64,000 nt of DNA from Sphingopyxis macrogoltabida (GCF_001314325.1 NZ_CP009429.1:5022501-5086500); one strand, 5' to 3'. Shown: positions 37,077 through 45,663, numbered from the stretch's first letter. Notes: generated by a model not told the origin, from the letters alone. Made by a program: numbers and translations.

Positions 37077-38507
37077 TTACCCGGCCGCCGCCTCGTTCCG
37101 CGCCGCGACGCTGCGGGCGCGGCCGTAGGCGAGGTAGAAGGCCACGCCGATGACGTTCCACATCGCAAAGCGGGTCAGCGTGTGGGTGGGCAGGCTGGCC
37201 AGCAGATAGAGGCAGCCCAGCACCGCGAGCGTGCCGACGAGATAGGGTTTCGGACAGCGGAACACGCGCGGCAGGTCGGGATCGCGGCGGCGCAGCACCA
37301 TCATGCACACCGCGACCGCGATGAAGGCGACGAGCGTCCCTGCATTGGCCAGTTCGGCGATCTCGTCGAGGCGGAAAAAGCCCGCGACGAGCGCCACGAA
37401 CACGCCGGTGACGAGGGTGATCGTCGTCGGCGCGCCGCTGCGCGGCGAAATCTTGCTGAGGAAGCGCGGCAGCAGGCCGTCGCGCGCCATGACGAAGAAG
37501 ATGCGGCTTTGCCCGTACATCATCACAAGAATCACCGACGGCAGCGCGATCAGCGCCGCGAGCCCGATGGCCCAGGCCGCGCCCGGATGCCCGAGCGTGC
37601 GGAGGACGAAGGCGAGCGGCTCGCTCGACTTGCCGAGATCGATGTACGACACCGAACCGATCGCGCTGATCGCGACGAGCATATAGATGAGCGTGCAGAT
37701 CGCCATCGATCCGAGGATGCCGATGGTGAGGTCGCGCCCGGGGTTTTTGGCCTCTTCGGCCGAGGTCGCCACGGCATCGAAGCCGTAGAAGGCGAAGAAG
37801 ACGATCGCCGCCGCCGCCATCACCCCGCGCGTCGTGCCTCCCTCGACATGGCTGCCGAACCCGTAGGGCATGAATGGCGTCATCTTGTCCGCGTCGAAGA
37901 ATGGCAGCGCCAGCACGACGAAAGCGGTCAGCGCGGTGAGCTTGATCGCGACGAGGATGATGTTGAAGGTCGCGCTTTCGCGCGTCCCGGCGATCAGCAT
38001 GCCGGCGATCGCCAGTGCGACGAGCACCGCGGGCAGGTTGATGATGCCGCCGGCATGCGGTCCCGCCAGCAATTGCGCGGGCAGATCGACCCCGAGCGAC
38101 TGGATCCAGCCGACGAGATAGGCCGACCAGCCGACCGCCACCGTCGAGCAGGCAAGCGAATATTCGAGGATCAGGCTCCACCCCACGATCCACGCCAGCG
38201 TCTCGCCGAGCACCGAATAGGTATAGGCATAGGCGCCGCCCGCGGTCGGGATCAGCGTGGCCATTTCGGCATAGGCCAGCGCGGCAAAGGCGCATACCGC
38301 GCCGGCGATCGCGAAAGCGACGATCACCGCCGGGCCGGCGCGGTCGGCGCCGACGCCGGTCAGCGTATAAATGCCGGTGCCGACGATCGCCCCGACGCCG
38401 AGCGCGACCAGATGCGGCCAGCTCAGCGTCTTGCGCAACCCATGGGCCGCGTCGTGCGCACCGCCGATCGGCTTGCGCGGCCCCAGCCATCCCCCTGCCA
38501 TATTCAT
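37077..38507 (-). CDS. APC family amino-acid permease
   Basis: A 476-residue, 12-helix transporter of the amino acid-polyamine-organocation superfamily. The first helix carries the binding motif GVGAIVGTGIYTLTG. The GAYAYTYSVLGETLAWIVGW block and FFAFYGFDAVATSAEEAKNPGRDLTIGILG are typical of the cationic amino acid (CAT/YfnA) group. AGGAG five bases before ATG 38507 sets the start. It is divergent from the Ldh-family reductase gene, with a GTATAC palindrome in the shared promoter region. Context suggests uptake of proline, hydroxyproline or related imino acids. Confidence 0.88.
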   Translation of the reverse strand: MNMAGGWLGPRKPIGGAHDAAHGLRKTLSWPHLVALGVGAIVGTGIYTLTGVGADRAGPAVIVAFAIAGAVCAFAALAYAEMATLIPTAGGAYAYTYSVLGETLAWIVGWSLILEYSLACSTVAVGWSAYLVGWIQSLGVDLPAQLLAGPHAGGIINLPAVLVALAIAGMLIAGTRESATFNIILVAIKLTALTAFVVLALPFFDADKMTPFMPYGFGSHVEGGTTRGVMAAAAIVFFAFYGFDAVATSAEEAKNPGRDLTIGILGSMAICTLIYMLVAISAIGSVSYIDLGKSSEPLAFVLRTLGHPGAAWAIGLAALIALPSVILVMMYGQSRIFFVMARDGLLPRFLSKISPRSGAPTTITLVTGVFVALVAGFFRLDEIAELANAGTLVAFIAVAVCMMVLRRRDPDLPRVFRCPKPYLVGTLAVLGCLYLLASLPTHTLTRFAMWNVIGVAFYLAYGRARSVAARNEAAAG

Positions 38508-38602
38508 CTTCTCCTGCGGTTTCCGGCTGACCTCGCACCCGGACGGTGCAAAGGTTGCGATCGGAAACTGGCGCAAAACTTAGCTTCCTCCAAACTTGTA
38601 AA

Positions 38603-38612
38603 CAGTATACGA
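38603..38612. promoter_or_regulatory. GTATAC-centred palindrome, probable GntR operator 1
   Basis: CAGTATACGA sits in the divergent promoter region between the permease and reductase genes. It shares its GTATACGA core with the perfect palindrome at 43893-43904. FCD-type GntR regulators of this kind often bind TNGTATACNA-like sites, and such a regulator is encoded at 39690-40349. Confidence 0.55.
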
Positions 38613-38645
38613 AATGGCGCAAGTTCAAAAATGAGGACCGCAAGG

Positions 38646-39671
38646 ATGGAAAACGGCACGGTGACGATGACGCTGGGCGAGGTCGACAGGCTGGCCCGGC
38701 GAGTGCTGACGCAGCACGGATTGAGCGGCGACCATGTCGATGCGGTGGCGCGGACGATCGTTGCGGGCGAACGCGATGGCTCTGCCAGTCACGGCGTATA
38801 CCGGCTGCTCGTCGCGGTGAATACGCTGCGGACGGGAAAGGTCGATCCGGCGATCGAGCCCATCATAACCCGCCCGGCGCCTGCCCTCGTGAAAGCCGAC
38901 GCCGGCGGCGCCTTCGCGCAGCTTGCGATCGAGCGTGCGTTGCCGGTGCTGGTCGACAGCGCGCGGACGAACGGTATTGCCGCGCTTGCGGTCAACCGCT
39001 GCATCCATTTCGCGGCGCTGTGGCCCGAGGTGGAGATGGTGGTTGCCGAGGGGCTGGTCGCGCTGGCGACGACTCCAAGCCACGCCTGGGTCGCCCCCGC
39101 CGGAGGTCATCGTCCGCTGCTGGGGACCAATCCGATCGCCTTTGGCTGGCCGCGTCCCGGCGGGTCTCCCTTCGTCTTCGACTTTGCCACCAGCGCGGCG
39201 GCGCGCGGCGAGATCGAACTGCATCGCCGCGCGGGCAAGCCGATCCCCGCCGGCTGGGGACTCGACGCCGACGGACAGCCGACCACCGACGCGCAGGCGG
39301 CGCTCGACGGCGCGATGCTGACGTGGGGCGGCCACAAGGGGTCGGCGCTGTCGATCATGGTCGAACTGATCGCCGGGCCGCTGATCGGCGACCTGACGAG
39401 CGCCGAGTCGATGGCGTGGGATGCCGGCGCCGGCGCGTCGCCCTATGGCGGCGAGTTGATCGTGGCGATCGATCCCGCCGGCTTTCTGGGTCCGGCGGCG
39501 GCGGAGCATCTGGCCCGCGCCGAAACATTGTTCGGGGCAATGGCGGCGCAGGGGGCGAGGTTGCCGGGTGCGCGCCGCCACGCCAACCGGGCGGTCAGCA
39601 TGGAGGAGGGGGTGCGCATCCCGTCCGCCCTGCACCGCGATATTCTGGCGCTGCTCGACACCGGGGGCTGA
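38646..39671 (+). CDS. Ldh-family (YlbC/delta1-pyrroline or piperideine-2-carboxylate reductase-like) oxidoreductase
   Basis: A 341-residue NAD(P)-dependent oxidoreductase of the malate/lactate/ureidoglycolate dehydrogenase family, distinct from Rossmann-type enzymes. Signatures are DGSASHGVYRLLV with the catalytic His, CIHFAALWPEVE, GTNPIAFGWPRPGG, FDFATSAAARGEIELHRRAGKPIPAGWGLD and GGHKGSALSIMVELI. In imino-acid gene clusters this family reduces delta1-pyrroline-2-carboxylate or delta1-piperideine-2-carboxylate to L-proline or L-pipecolate. A GAGG site favours ATG 38646 over 38631. Divergent from the permease. Confidence 0.85.
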   Translation: MENGTVTMTLGEVDRLARRVLTQHGLSGDHVDAVARTIVAGERDGSASHGVYRLLVAVNTLRTGKVDPAIEPIITRPAPALVKADAGGAFAQLAIERALPVLVDSARTNGIAALAVNRCIHFAALWPEVEMVVAEGLVALATTPSHAWVAPAGGHRPLLGTNPIAFGWPRPGGSPFVFDFATSAAARGEIELHRRAGKPIPAGWGLDADGQPTTDAQAALDGAMLTWGGHKGSALSIMVELIAGPLIGDLTSAESMAWDAGAGASPYGGELIVAIDPAGFLGPAAAEHLARAETLFGAMAAQGARLPGARRHANRAVSMEEGVRIPSALHRDILALLDTGG

Positions 39672-39689
39672 CCCGCCGGCGCCGCGCGG

Positions 39690-40349
39690 TCAGTCGATCC
39701 GGTCGGCGGAAAACTGACGCCGCAGATCGTCGATCGTCGTCTGGATATGCGCGGCCGTCGCCCTGGCGACGGCATCGCCGTCGCGGTCCAGCCAGTGTCC
39801 AAGGATCGCCTGATGCTCCTCATTGGCCCGCTGGTCGCGCCCGAGCGGTTCGAGATGCTTGCGGACATAACGCTCGCCGAGCACGTGCAGCCGTTCGAGC
39901 ATGTGGGTGGTGATCGGCTGGTTCGCCGGCTGGATCAACGCGAGGTGGAAGGCGCGGTTGAACCGCCCGACGCCGTCGCCATGCGCGTCCGTCACCTTGT
40001 CGAGTTCGTCGTGGACCGCGATCGCATGCTGCCGTTCGGCATCGCTGGCGCGCGCCGCGGCCAGCGCGACCAGTTCGGGCTCGAGCTTGAGGCGCAGCGC
40101 ATAGACCTCCTCTGCTTCGGTCGCGCTGAGCGCCCGGACGAAATAGCCGCGGTTGGCCTGGCTGCGCACCAGCCCTTCCTGTTCGAGCCGGGTCAGCGCC
40201 TCGCGCAGCGGGATCTTGCTGATCCCCAGTTCGGCGGCGAGCGTATCCTGCCGGATCGCCTGATCGGCCGGAATCGTGCCGTTGAGAATCCGGTCGCGAA
40301 CGAGGTCGACGAGCTGGTCGGCGAGGTTGCGGACGATAAGATTGGTCAT
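39690..40349 (-). CDS. GntR family (FCD domain) transcriptional regulator
   Basis: A 219-residue regulator. The N-terminal winged helix includes QLVDLVRDRILNGTIPADQAIRQDTLAAELGISKIPLREALTRLEQEGLV. The C-terminal FCD effector domain is all-helical with candidate metal ligands Asp/His in FNRAFHLALIQ and EEHQAILGH. It is probably the controller of the surrounding imino-acid cluster through GTATAC-type sites. Last gene on the minus strand of the dehydrogenase-epimerase-deaminase group, 70 bp behind the dehydrogenase; converges with the Ldh-family gene. Confidence 0.92.
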   Translation of the reverse strand: MTNLIVRNLADQLVDLVRDRILNGTIPADQAIRQDTLAAELGISKIPLREALTRLEQEGLVRSQANRGYFVRALSATEAEEVYALRLKLEPELVALAAARASDAERQHAIAVHDELDKVTDAHGDGVGRFNRAFHLALIQPANQPITTHMLERLHVLGERYVRKHLEPLGRDQRANEEHQAILGHWLDRDGDAVARATAAHIQTTIDDLRRQFSADRID

Positions 40350-40419
40350 CGATTTAGTTTCACTTGCCCGCAGCATGAGACGGCCTCAGTCTCTGCCTCA
40401 CAGCGGGCGCGAGCGCAAC

Positions 40420-41679
40420 TCATGTGAAGCGTCCGAGGTCGAAGGGCGCGAGATCGATGGGGGCAGGCTCGCCATCGATAAGCGCGGCAACCGCTTCGCC
40501 GGTCACCGCTGCGAGCGTCAGCCCGAGATGCTGATGACCGAAGGCATAAGCGACGGTAGGCTGTTCGGGGAGACGGCCGATCGCCGGAAGATAGTCGGGC
40601 AGCGTCGGGCGCGCGCCGATCCATTCGCTTGCCGGTTCGCCGAAATCGAGGCCGAGCGCTGCGACATGCGCGCGCAGCCGGGCCCATTTGCGCGGGTCGG
40701 GCGGATCTTCCGCGCGTGCGAATTCGACGAAGCTCGCGGCACGGAGGCCGTGCGCAAAGCGGGTGACGATCATCGAGCGGTCCTCGAACACCACCGGCGG
40801 CATGTCGACCGGCCAGCCGGTCGCGGTGCTTTCGATATGATAGCCGCGCTCGGCGATCAGCGGCACCTTATACCCGAGCGGCTTGAGCAGCGGCGCGGAC
40901 GCGGCGCCGGCGGCGACGAGCGCGAGGCTGGCGGTCAGCGTTGTGCCGTCGTCGAGCGTCACGTTCGCACCCGCCGTGCCGGCAACGCCGACCGCGCGGG
41001 CGCGGCGTTCGCGTCCGCCGAGCGCGCGAAAGCGGGCATGGAGCGTCTCGCCGAGCGCCGCCGGATCGGCGATCTGTCCGCTGCCCGCGAACCGGATCGC
41101 GCCGGCGAGCGGCACGCGCGTCAGCCGTTGCAGTTCGGCCAGCTCGTTCGGCGGGACGCTATCGAACCGCGCGGTGCCGGTATCGGCCGCTTGCCAGTGG
41201 GCGAGCCCGGCGGCGGCGCTCGCGGCGCTTTCCCACACCACGACATGCCCGTCCTCGCGCAGCAGCGCGGGCGTCCCGGCATCGGCGAGCAAGCGCCGCC
41301 ACGCCGGCAAGGCGTCGGCGAGGATGGCGGAAAGCGCTGCCTTGCCATGCGCGAAACGGGCCGGAGTGCTTGCGCGGGCGAGCCGGAGCGCGAACGGCAG
41401 CCATGTTACCATCGCGCGCGGCGGCAGGCCGACCGGACCGCCGCTGAGAAAGAGCCGCCGCGGGAAGCTGCGCAGCGTCGCGGGCGAGGCGAGCGGTTCG
41501 ACCTGCTCGACCGCGATATGGCCGGCGTTGCCCCACGACGCGCCGCGCCAGGGACCGCCGGGCGCGACGAGCGTCGTCGCGACGCCGCGCCGCTGGAGCG
41601 CGATCGCGCTGGCGAGCCCGACGACGCCGTTGCCGATAACGATGGCGCTCGCCGGAATTGGGGCGTGGCGCTGTGTCAC
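40420..41679 (-). CDS. FAD-dependent D-amino-acid (D-hydroxyproline) dehydrogenase
   Basis: A 419-residue FAD enzyme of the DAO/DadA superfamily. The N-terminal dinucleotide motif is IVIGNGVVGLASAIALQRRGV, followed by GASWGNAGHIAVEQVEPLASP, a DadA-like block. RPTLPDYLPAIGRLP and AFGHQHLGLTLAAVTG are the typical C-terminal flavin-binding segments. In hydroxyproline clusters this enzyme oxidises cis-4-hydroxy-D-proline to delta1-pyrroline-4-hydroxy-2-carboxylate. The GTG at 41679 overlaps the epimerase stop, so the two are coupled. Probably membrane-associated and linked to the quinone pool, by family. Confidence 0.87.
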   Translation of the reverse strand: MTQRHAPIPASAIVIGNGVVGLASAIALQRRGVATTLVAPGGPWRGASWGNAGHIAVEQVEPLASPATLRSFPRRLFLSGGPVGLPPRAMVTWLPFALRLARASTPARFAHGKAALSAILADALPAWRRLLADAGTPALLREDGHVVVWESAASAAAGLAHWQAADTGTARFDSVPPNELAELQRLTRVPLAGAIRFAGSGQIADPAALGETLHARFRALGGRERRARAVGVAGTAGANVTLDDGTTLTASLALVAAGAASAPLLKPLGYKVPLIAERGYHIESTATGWPVDMPPVVFEDRSMIVTRFAHGLRAASFVEFARAEDPPDPRKWARLRAHVAALGLDFGEPASEWIGARPTLPDYLPAIGRLPEQPTVAYAFGHQHLGLTLAAVTGEAVAALIDGEPAPIDLAPFDLGRFT

Positions 41680-42671
41680 ACGACGGTGAAGCCGGCCCAG
41701 AACGGGTCCTCGCGGTCGATCCAGATCGTGTTGAGGCCGGTCGCGATCGCCGATCCCTCGATCGAGGGAATGATGCCGTCGATGTTGCCGATCTTCGCCG
41801 TCGCCTCGACGCGGCCGATGAAGCGGCTGCCGATATAGCTTTCGTGGACGAAGCGGTCGCCGACGTTCAGCCGTCCGGTCGCGACGAGATGCGCGAGCCG
41901 CGCCGAGGTGCCGGTACCGCACGGGCTGCGGTCGATCGCGCGCTCGCCATAGAAGACCGCGTTGCGCCCGTCGGCGCCCTCGCCCTTGGGCCGGTCGGCC
42001 CACAGCAGGTGGGTGACGCCGCGGATGCTCGGCTCGAGCGGATGAACGGGTTCGTAGATGTCGCGGATCATCGCGCGGATCGTACGGCTGAGTTCGACGA
42101 TGCGTGCGGCGCCGAGGTCGTCGAGGCCGGTGTAGGCCCCCTGCGGTTCGACGATCGCATAATAATTGCCGCCATAGGCGACATCGATGGTCAGCGGTCC
42201 GAAATCCGGGACGTCGATCTCGATCCCGCGCGCCGCGACATAGGCGGGGACGTTGCGGATGCGGACCGACCGGACGCGATCGCCTTCGGCTTCGTAGGTG
42301 ATGTCGATCGTCCCCGCGGGAACCTCGACGACCAGCCGCCCCGGTTCGCGCGGGGTGATCAGCCCATGCTCGAGCCCGAAGGTGATCATGCCGATCGTGC
42401 CATGCCCGCACATCGGCAGGCAGCCGCTCGTTTCGATGAACAGGATCGCGGCGTCGGCGTCGCCGCACGGCGGGTACAGGAAGCCGCCCGACATCATGTC
42501 GTGCCCGCGCGGCTCGAAACACAGCCCGGTCCGGATCCAGTCGAACCGGGCGAGGAAATCGAGCCGGCGTTCCGCCATCGACGCGCCGCGGAGCAGCGGC
42601 GCGCCGCCCGCGACCAGCCGGACCGGGTTGCCCGCCGTATGCCCGTCGATACAGAAGAAGCTGTGCCGCAT
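41676..42671 (-). CDS. 4-Hydroxyproline epimerase (proline racemase family)
   Basis: A 331-residue cofactor-independent epimerase. Both catalytic cysteines are present: Cys88 in PMCGHGTIG and Cys251 in SPCGTGTSARLA. This pair means racemisation or epimerisation rather than the Cys-Thr pair of trans-3-hydroxyproline dehydratases. It interconverts trans-4-hydroxy-L-proline and cis-4-hydroxy-D-proline, the first step of bacterial hydroxyproline catabolism. The ATG at 42671 has no good ribosome-binding site; only 12 bp separate it from the terminal repeat of the inserted element at 42684. It overlaps the dehydrogenase downstream. Confidence 0.92.
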   Translation of the reverse strand: MRHSFFCIDGHTAGNPVRLVAGGAPLLRGASMAERRLDFLARFDWIRTGLCFEPRGHDMMSGGFLYPPCGDADAAILFIETSGCLPMCGHGTIGMITFGLEHGLITPREPGRLVVEVPAGTIDITYEAEGDRVRSVRIRNVPAYVAARGIEIDVPDFGPLTIDVAYGGNYYAIVEPQGAYTGLDDLGAARIVELSRTIRAMIRDIYEPVHPLEPSIRGVTHLLWADRPKGEGADGRNAVFYGERAIDRSPCGTGTSARLAHLVATGRLNVGDRFVHESYIGSRFIGRVEATAKIGNIDGIIPSIEGSAIATGLNTIWIDREDPFWAGFTVV

Positions 42672-42683
42672 CGGCGTCAGTTC

Positions 42684-42949
42684 AGGGTCCGTACTCAATT
42701 GCAGCGCCGTCGAGGCGCCCAAATGGCGAACATATCGGGCCGAAAGACGCGCCACGAGGGCTGGTTGCCCTTGCCAGCGGCTTTCGGGCCGAGGTGGAAG
42801 CCATTTGGGCGTCCCGCAGGGATTTGATCAAAATGGCTCATTGCTTCGTCGAGAAGCCTTGAAATATCGACATATGTCTTCGCCTTCTCTTCTCGCACTG
42901 AGCCATTTTGCTTCAAACCTCGACGGCGCCGCAATTGAGTACGGACCCT
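42684..42949. mobile_element. MITE-like element A (32-bp TIRs, two internal hairpins)
   Basis: A 266-bp element bounded by 32-bp terminal inverted repeats (42684-42715 and 42918-42949, 31 of 32 matching; outer end AGGGTCCGTACTCAATTG). Hairpin 1 has 12-bp perfect arms, CGCCCAAATGGC (42716-42727) and its complement at 42800-42811, with an inner GGGCCGAAAG-type stem. Hairpin 2 has 12-bp perfect arms, CAAAATGGCTCA (42829-42840) and 42899-42910. The ends read CA...TA, compatible with a decayed TA target duplication as made by IS630/Tc1-mariner relatives. No transposase. It lies between the deaminase stop and the epimerase start. Confidence 0.8.
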
Positions 42950-43871
42950 AGGCCGCGACGGACGACTTGGCGACAGGACGCGTGCGGGCCGCTTCCTCGA
43001 CCATCGCGATCACGTCGGCGCGGCGTTGGCCGGCCAGCGGCAGGCGCGGCAGGCGCACGCGTTCGGAACCGCGCCCCATGATCTCTTCGGCGAGCTTGAT
43101 CGACTGGACGAGGTCGTGATCGGCATCGAGGTGGAGCAGCGGCATGAACCAGCGGTAGATGCGGCGCGCTTCTTCCCAGTCGCCGCGGTCGACGGCAGCG
43201 ATCAGCGCGACCGATTCCTGCGGGAAGGCGCTGGTCAACCCCGACACCCAGCCCGAGGCGCCGAGCATCAGCCCTTCGAGTGCGATATCGTCGAGGCCGG
43301 CCATCACCGTGTAGCGGTCGCCATAGCGGTTGATCACGTCGGTGAAGCGGCGCGGATCGGGCGCGCTTTCCTTGATCGCGACGATCGTTTCGACGTCGCG
43401 AAGACCGTCGAGCGTCGCGAAATCGACGCTGACCCGGTACGCGGGCGGGTTGTTGTAGAGCATGATCGGCAGCCCGGTCGCCCCGGCCACGGTGCGGAAA
43501 TGGGTCGCGAGTTCCTCGCTCGTCGGGACATAGACCATCGCGGGAAGCAGCATCAGCGCGTCGAGGCCGATCTTCTCGGCCTCTTTCGCATAGAGGGCCG
43601 CGCGATGCGTCGTGAATTCCGAAACGCCGGTGATCAGCGGGACGCGCCCGCCGACCGCCTCGACGCCGGCGCGCAGCACCGCGAGCTTCTCGTCGGGGTC
43701 GAGCGAATTATTCTCGCCGCACGTGCCGAGCAGGATGAGGCCGTTCACGCCGTCGTCGACCAGCGCGGTCAGCACGCGCTGCGTCGCGTCGATATCGATC
43801 GAACCATCGGCGGAAAATTGCGTCGTCGCGGCCGGGTAAACGCCGCGCCACAAATTGTCTTGATTTGTCAC
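42948..43871 (-). CDS. DHDPS-family delta1-pyrroline-4-hydroxy-2-carboxylate deaminase
   Basis: A 307-residue class I aldolase-type barrel of the dihydrodipicolinate synthase family. The Schiff-base lysine is Lys167 in VAIKESA, Tyr139 is in MLYNNPPAY, and GTCGENNSL replaces the GTTGE motif of true DHDPS. In hydroxyproline clusters this protein deaminates delta1-pyrroline-4-hydroxy-2-carboxylate to 2-oxoglutarate semialdehyde. I place the start at GTG 43871 because a perfect AGGAGG precedes it by four bases; the ATG at 43886 lies upstream of that site. The stop codon TAG straddles the edge of element A: its T is outside, its AG inside. Confidence 0.9.
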   Translation of the reverse strand: MTNQDNLWRGVYPAATTQFSADGSIDIDATQRVLTALVDDGVNGLILLGTCGENNSLDPDEKLAVLRAGVEAVGGRVPLITGVSEFTTHRAALYAKEAEKIGLDALMLLPAMVYVPTSEELATHFRTVAGATGLPIMLYNNPPAYRVSVDFATLDGLRDVETIVAIKESAPDPRRFTDVINRYGDRYTVMAGLDDIALEGLMLGASGWVSGLTSAFPQESVALIAAVDRGDWEEARRIYRWFMPLLHLDADHDLVQSIKLAEEIMGRGSERVRLPRLPLAGQRRADVIAMVEEAARTRPVAKSSVAA

Positions 43872-43875
43872 TGGA

Positions 43876-43881
43876 CCTCCT
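43876..43881 (-). promoter_or_regulatory. Perfect ribosome-binding site that fixes the GTG start
   Basis: AGGAGG on the minus strand, four bases upstream of GTG 43871. An in-frame ATG at 43886 lies before it, so the site argues for the shorter protein. Confidence 0.8.
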
Positions 43882-43892
43882 GTCATATGAGG

Positions 43893-43904
43893 ATCGTATA
43901 CGAT
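43893..43904. promoter_or_regulatory. Perfect GTATAC palindrome, probable GntR operator 2
   Basis: ATCGTATACGAT is a perfect 12-bp palindrome in the 107-bp divergent promoter region between the deaminase and aldehyde dehydrogenase genes. The half site resembles that at 38603-38612. It would let the GntR regulator control both directions. Confidence 0.6.
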
Positions 43905-43978
43905 ATAATCTACACCTTGCCAATCCGGTTTCTGCGGCTCGGCGAACGAAATTTTTCCATCGGGAAAGGGCAGACGTC

Positions 43979-45409
43979 ATGAAGCTATCGCATCTGATCG
44001 ACGGAGAATGGGTGGCCAGCGATGCGTCGGCGGCCAGCATCAACCCGTCGAATACCGAAGAGGTCGTGGCGCATTATCCGCTGGGCGGCGCCGCCGAGGT
44101 CGATGCCGCGGTCGCGGCGGCACGGCGCGCCTTTGGCGGCTGGGCGGCTGCGTCGCCCGAAGTGCGCTCCGACCTGCTCGACCGGGTCGGGTCGACGGTG
44201 ATGGCACGCGCGGCCGAGCTTGGCGAACTCCTCGCGCGCGAGGAAGGCAAGACGCGCGCCGAAGCGACCGGCGAAGTGATGCGCGCCGCGCGCATCTTCA
44301 AATATTTCGCGGGCGAGGCGCTCCGCCGCCACGGGCGCACGCTCGAATCGACCCGGCCGGGGCTCGACGTCGAAGTGTGGCGCGAGGCGGTCGGTGTCGT
44401 CGGGCTGATCACGCCGTGGAATTTCCCGATCGCGATCCCCGCATGGAAGGCGGCGCCGGCGCTCGCCTTCGGCAATACGGTGGTGCTGAAACCGGCGCAG
44501 CACACGCCGGCGGTCGCGCATGCGCTCGCCGCGATCATCGCCGAGTGCGGCGCCCCGGCGGGCGTCTTCAACCTCGTCCTCGGCCAGGGGCAGGTCGGCG
44601 CGGCGGTCGCGGCGCATCCGGGTATCGACGCGATATCCTTCACCGGGTCGCAGGCGGTCGGCGGCAAGGTCGCGCAAGCGGCGGTCGCGCGCGGCGCGCG
44701 CGTTCAGCTCGAAATGGGCGGCAAGAACCCGCTCGTCGTGCTCGCCGACGCCAATCTCGACCGCGCCGTCGCCATCGCGCTCGACGGCGGCTTTTTCCAG
44801 ACCGGCCAGCGCTGCACCGCGTCGAGCCGGGTGATCGTCGAGGATGCGGTCCACGACCGCTTCGTCGCGGCGCTCGCCGAACGGGCCTCGGCGCTCCGCG
44901 TCGGCGCCGCGCTCGATCCGGCGACCGAGGTCGGGCCGGCATCGAACCAGAGCCAGTATGAACAGAATCTGCGCTACATCGACATCGCCACCGCCGACGG
45001 CGGCCGGCTGGTCACCGGCGGCGATGCGCTGCGCCTCGATACCCCCGGCTATTATATGCGTCCGGCGCTGATCGCCGACACCGCGCCCGACATGCGGATC
45101 AACCGCGAAGAGGTATTCGGGCCGCTCGTCTCGACGGTTCGGGTCAAGGATTATGACGAGGCCCTCGCGGTCGCCAACCAGGGCGACTTCGGGCTGTCGG
45201 CGGGGATCGTCACCACCAGCCTGGCGCGGGCGCGGCATTTCCGCCGCAACGTCCGGGCGGGCATGGTGATGGTCAACCTGCCGACCGCCGGGGTCGATTA
45301 TCATGTGCCGTTCGGCGGTACGCGGGGGTCGAGTTACGGTCCGCGCGAACAGGGTTTCGCAGCGGTCGACTTCTACACGCAGATGAAGACCGTCTATGTC
45401 GGCGATTGA
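43979..45409 (+). CDS. Aldehyde dehydrogenase (2-oxoglutarate semialdehyde dehydrogenase-like)
   Basis: A 476-residue NAD(P)-dependent aldehyde dehydrogenase. Catalytic residues are readable: Asn148 in ITPWNFP, Lys171 in VLKPAQHTP, Glu245 in LEMGGKNP and Cys279 in QTGQRCTASS. FTGSQAVG is the cofactor-binding turn. In this cluster it should oxidise 2-oxoglutarate semialdehyde to 2-oxoglutarate, feeding the citric acid cycle. It is divergent from the deaminase across a palindromic operator. The ATG at 43979 was chosen because the family consensus begins at MKLSHLIDGEW; the open frame extends upstream through the promoter without a ribosome-binding site. Confidence 0.9.
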   Translation: MKLSHLIDGEWVASDASAASINPSNTEEVVAHYPLGGAAEVDAAVAAARRAFGGWAAASPEVRSDLLDRVGSTVMARAAELGELLAREEGKTRAEATGEVMRAARIFKYFAGEALRRHGRTLESTRPGLDVEVWREAVGVVGLITPWNFPIAIPAWKAAPALAFGNTVVLKPAQHTPAVAHALAAIIAECGAPAGVFNLVLGQGQVGAAVAAHPGIDAISFTGSQAVGGKVAQAAVARGARVQLEMGGKNPLVVLADANLDRAVAIALDGGFFQTGQRCTASSRVIVEDAVHDRFVAALAERASALRVGAALDPATEVGPASNQSQYEQNLRYIDIATADGGRLVTGGDALRLDTPGYYMRPALIADTAPDMRINREEVFGPLVSTVRVKDYDEALAVANQGDFGLSAGIVTTSLARARHFRRNVRAGMVMVNLPTAGVDYHVPFGGTRGSSYGPREQGFAAVDFYTQMKTVYVGD

Positions 45410-45663
45410 CCGGACAGGCAGCAGAATCTGGCTGATATCCGCTAATTACACCGGTTCCCGGCGTTTTCTGCGGTGCCTCTTGAAGGCGTAGCACTTAGTT
45501 TTCCTCGCCCTCTGGACCAGCATTATTGCGTTGCTTGGGGCTTCATCGGTCACTCATTTTAGAAAGGCGGACATCCATGCAGAGCCGGGATGACAAATTG
45601 AAATCGACGCAAAGCGCCAGCCGGCGTTGCGAGGTGTCACGCGAACGAAAAGAGGGGGCCAGG

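Noticed and set aside
36184..38643. A single 819-codon frame joining the LuxR-type regulator to the region of the permease
   Set aside because: It runs through a perfect tRNA-Glu gene and is out of frame with the permease; only its last 216 codons are a real gene.
42695..42934. A 79-codon frame on the minus strand inside element A
   Set aside because: It spans the hairpins and both terminal repeats, has no ribosome-binding site and resembles no protein I recognise, so it is more likely a by-product of the palindromic DNA. A search against IS630-type transposase fragments would settle it.
45410..45663. A longer N-terminus or small leader gene upstream of the amidohydrolase
   Set aside because: In-frame ATGs at 45526 and 45577 exist, but only the start at 45664 puts a signal peptide at the N-terminus and has a good ribosome-binding site.
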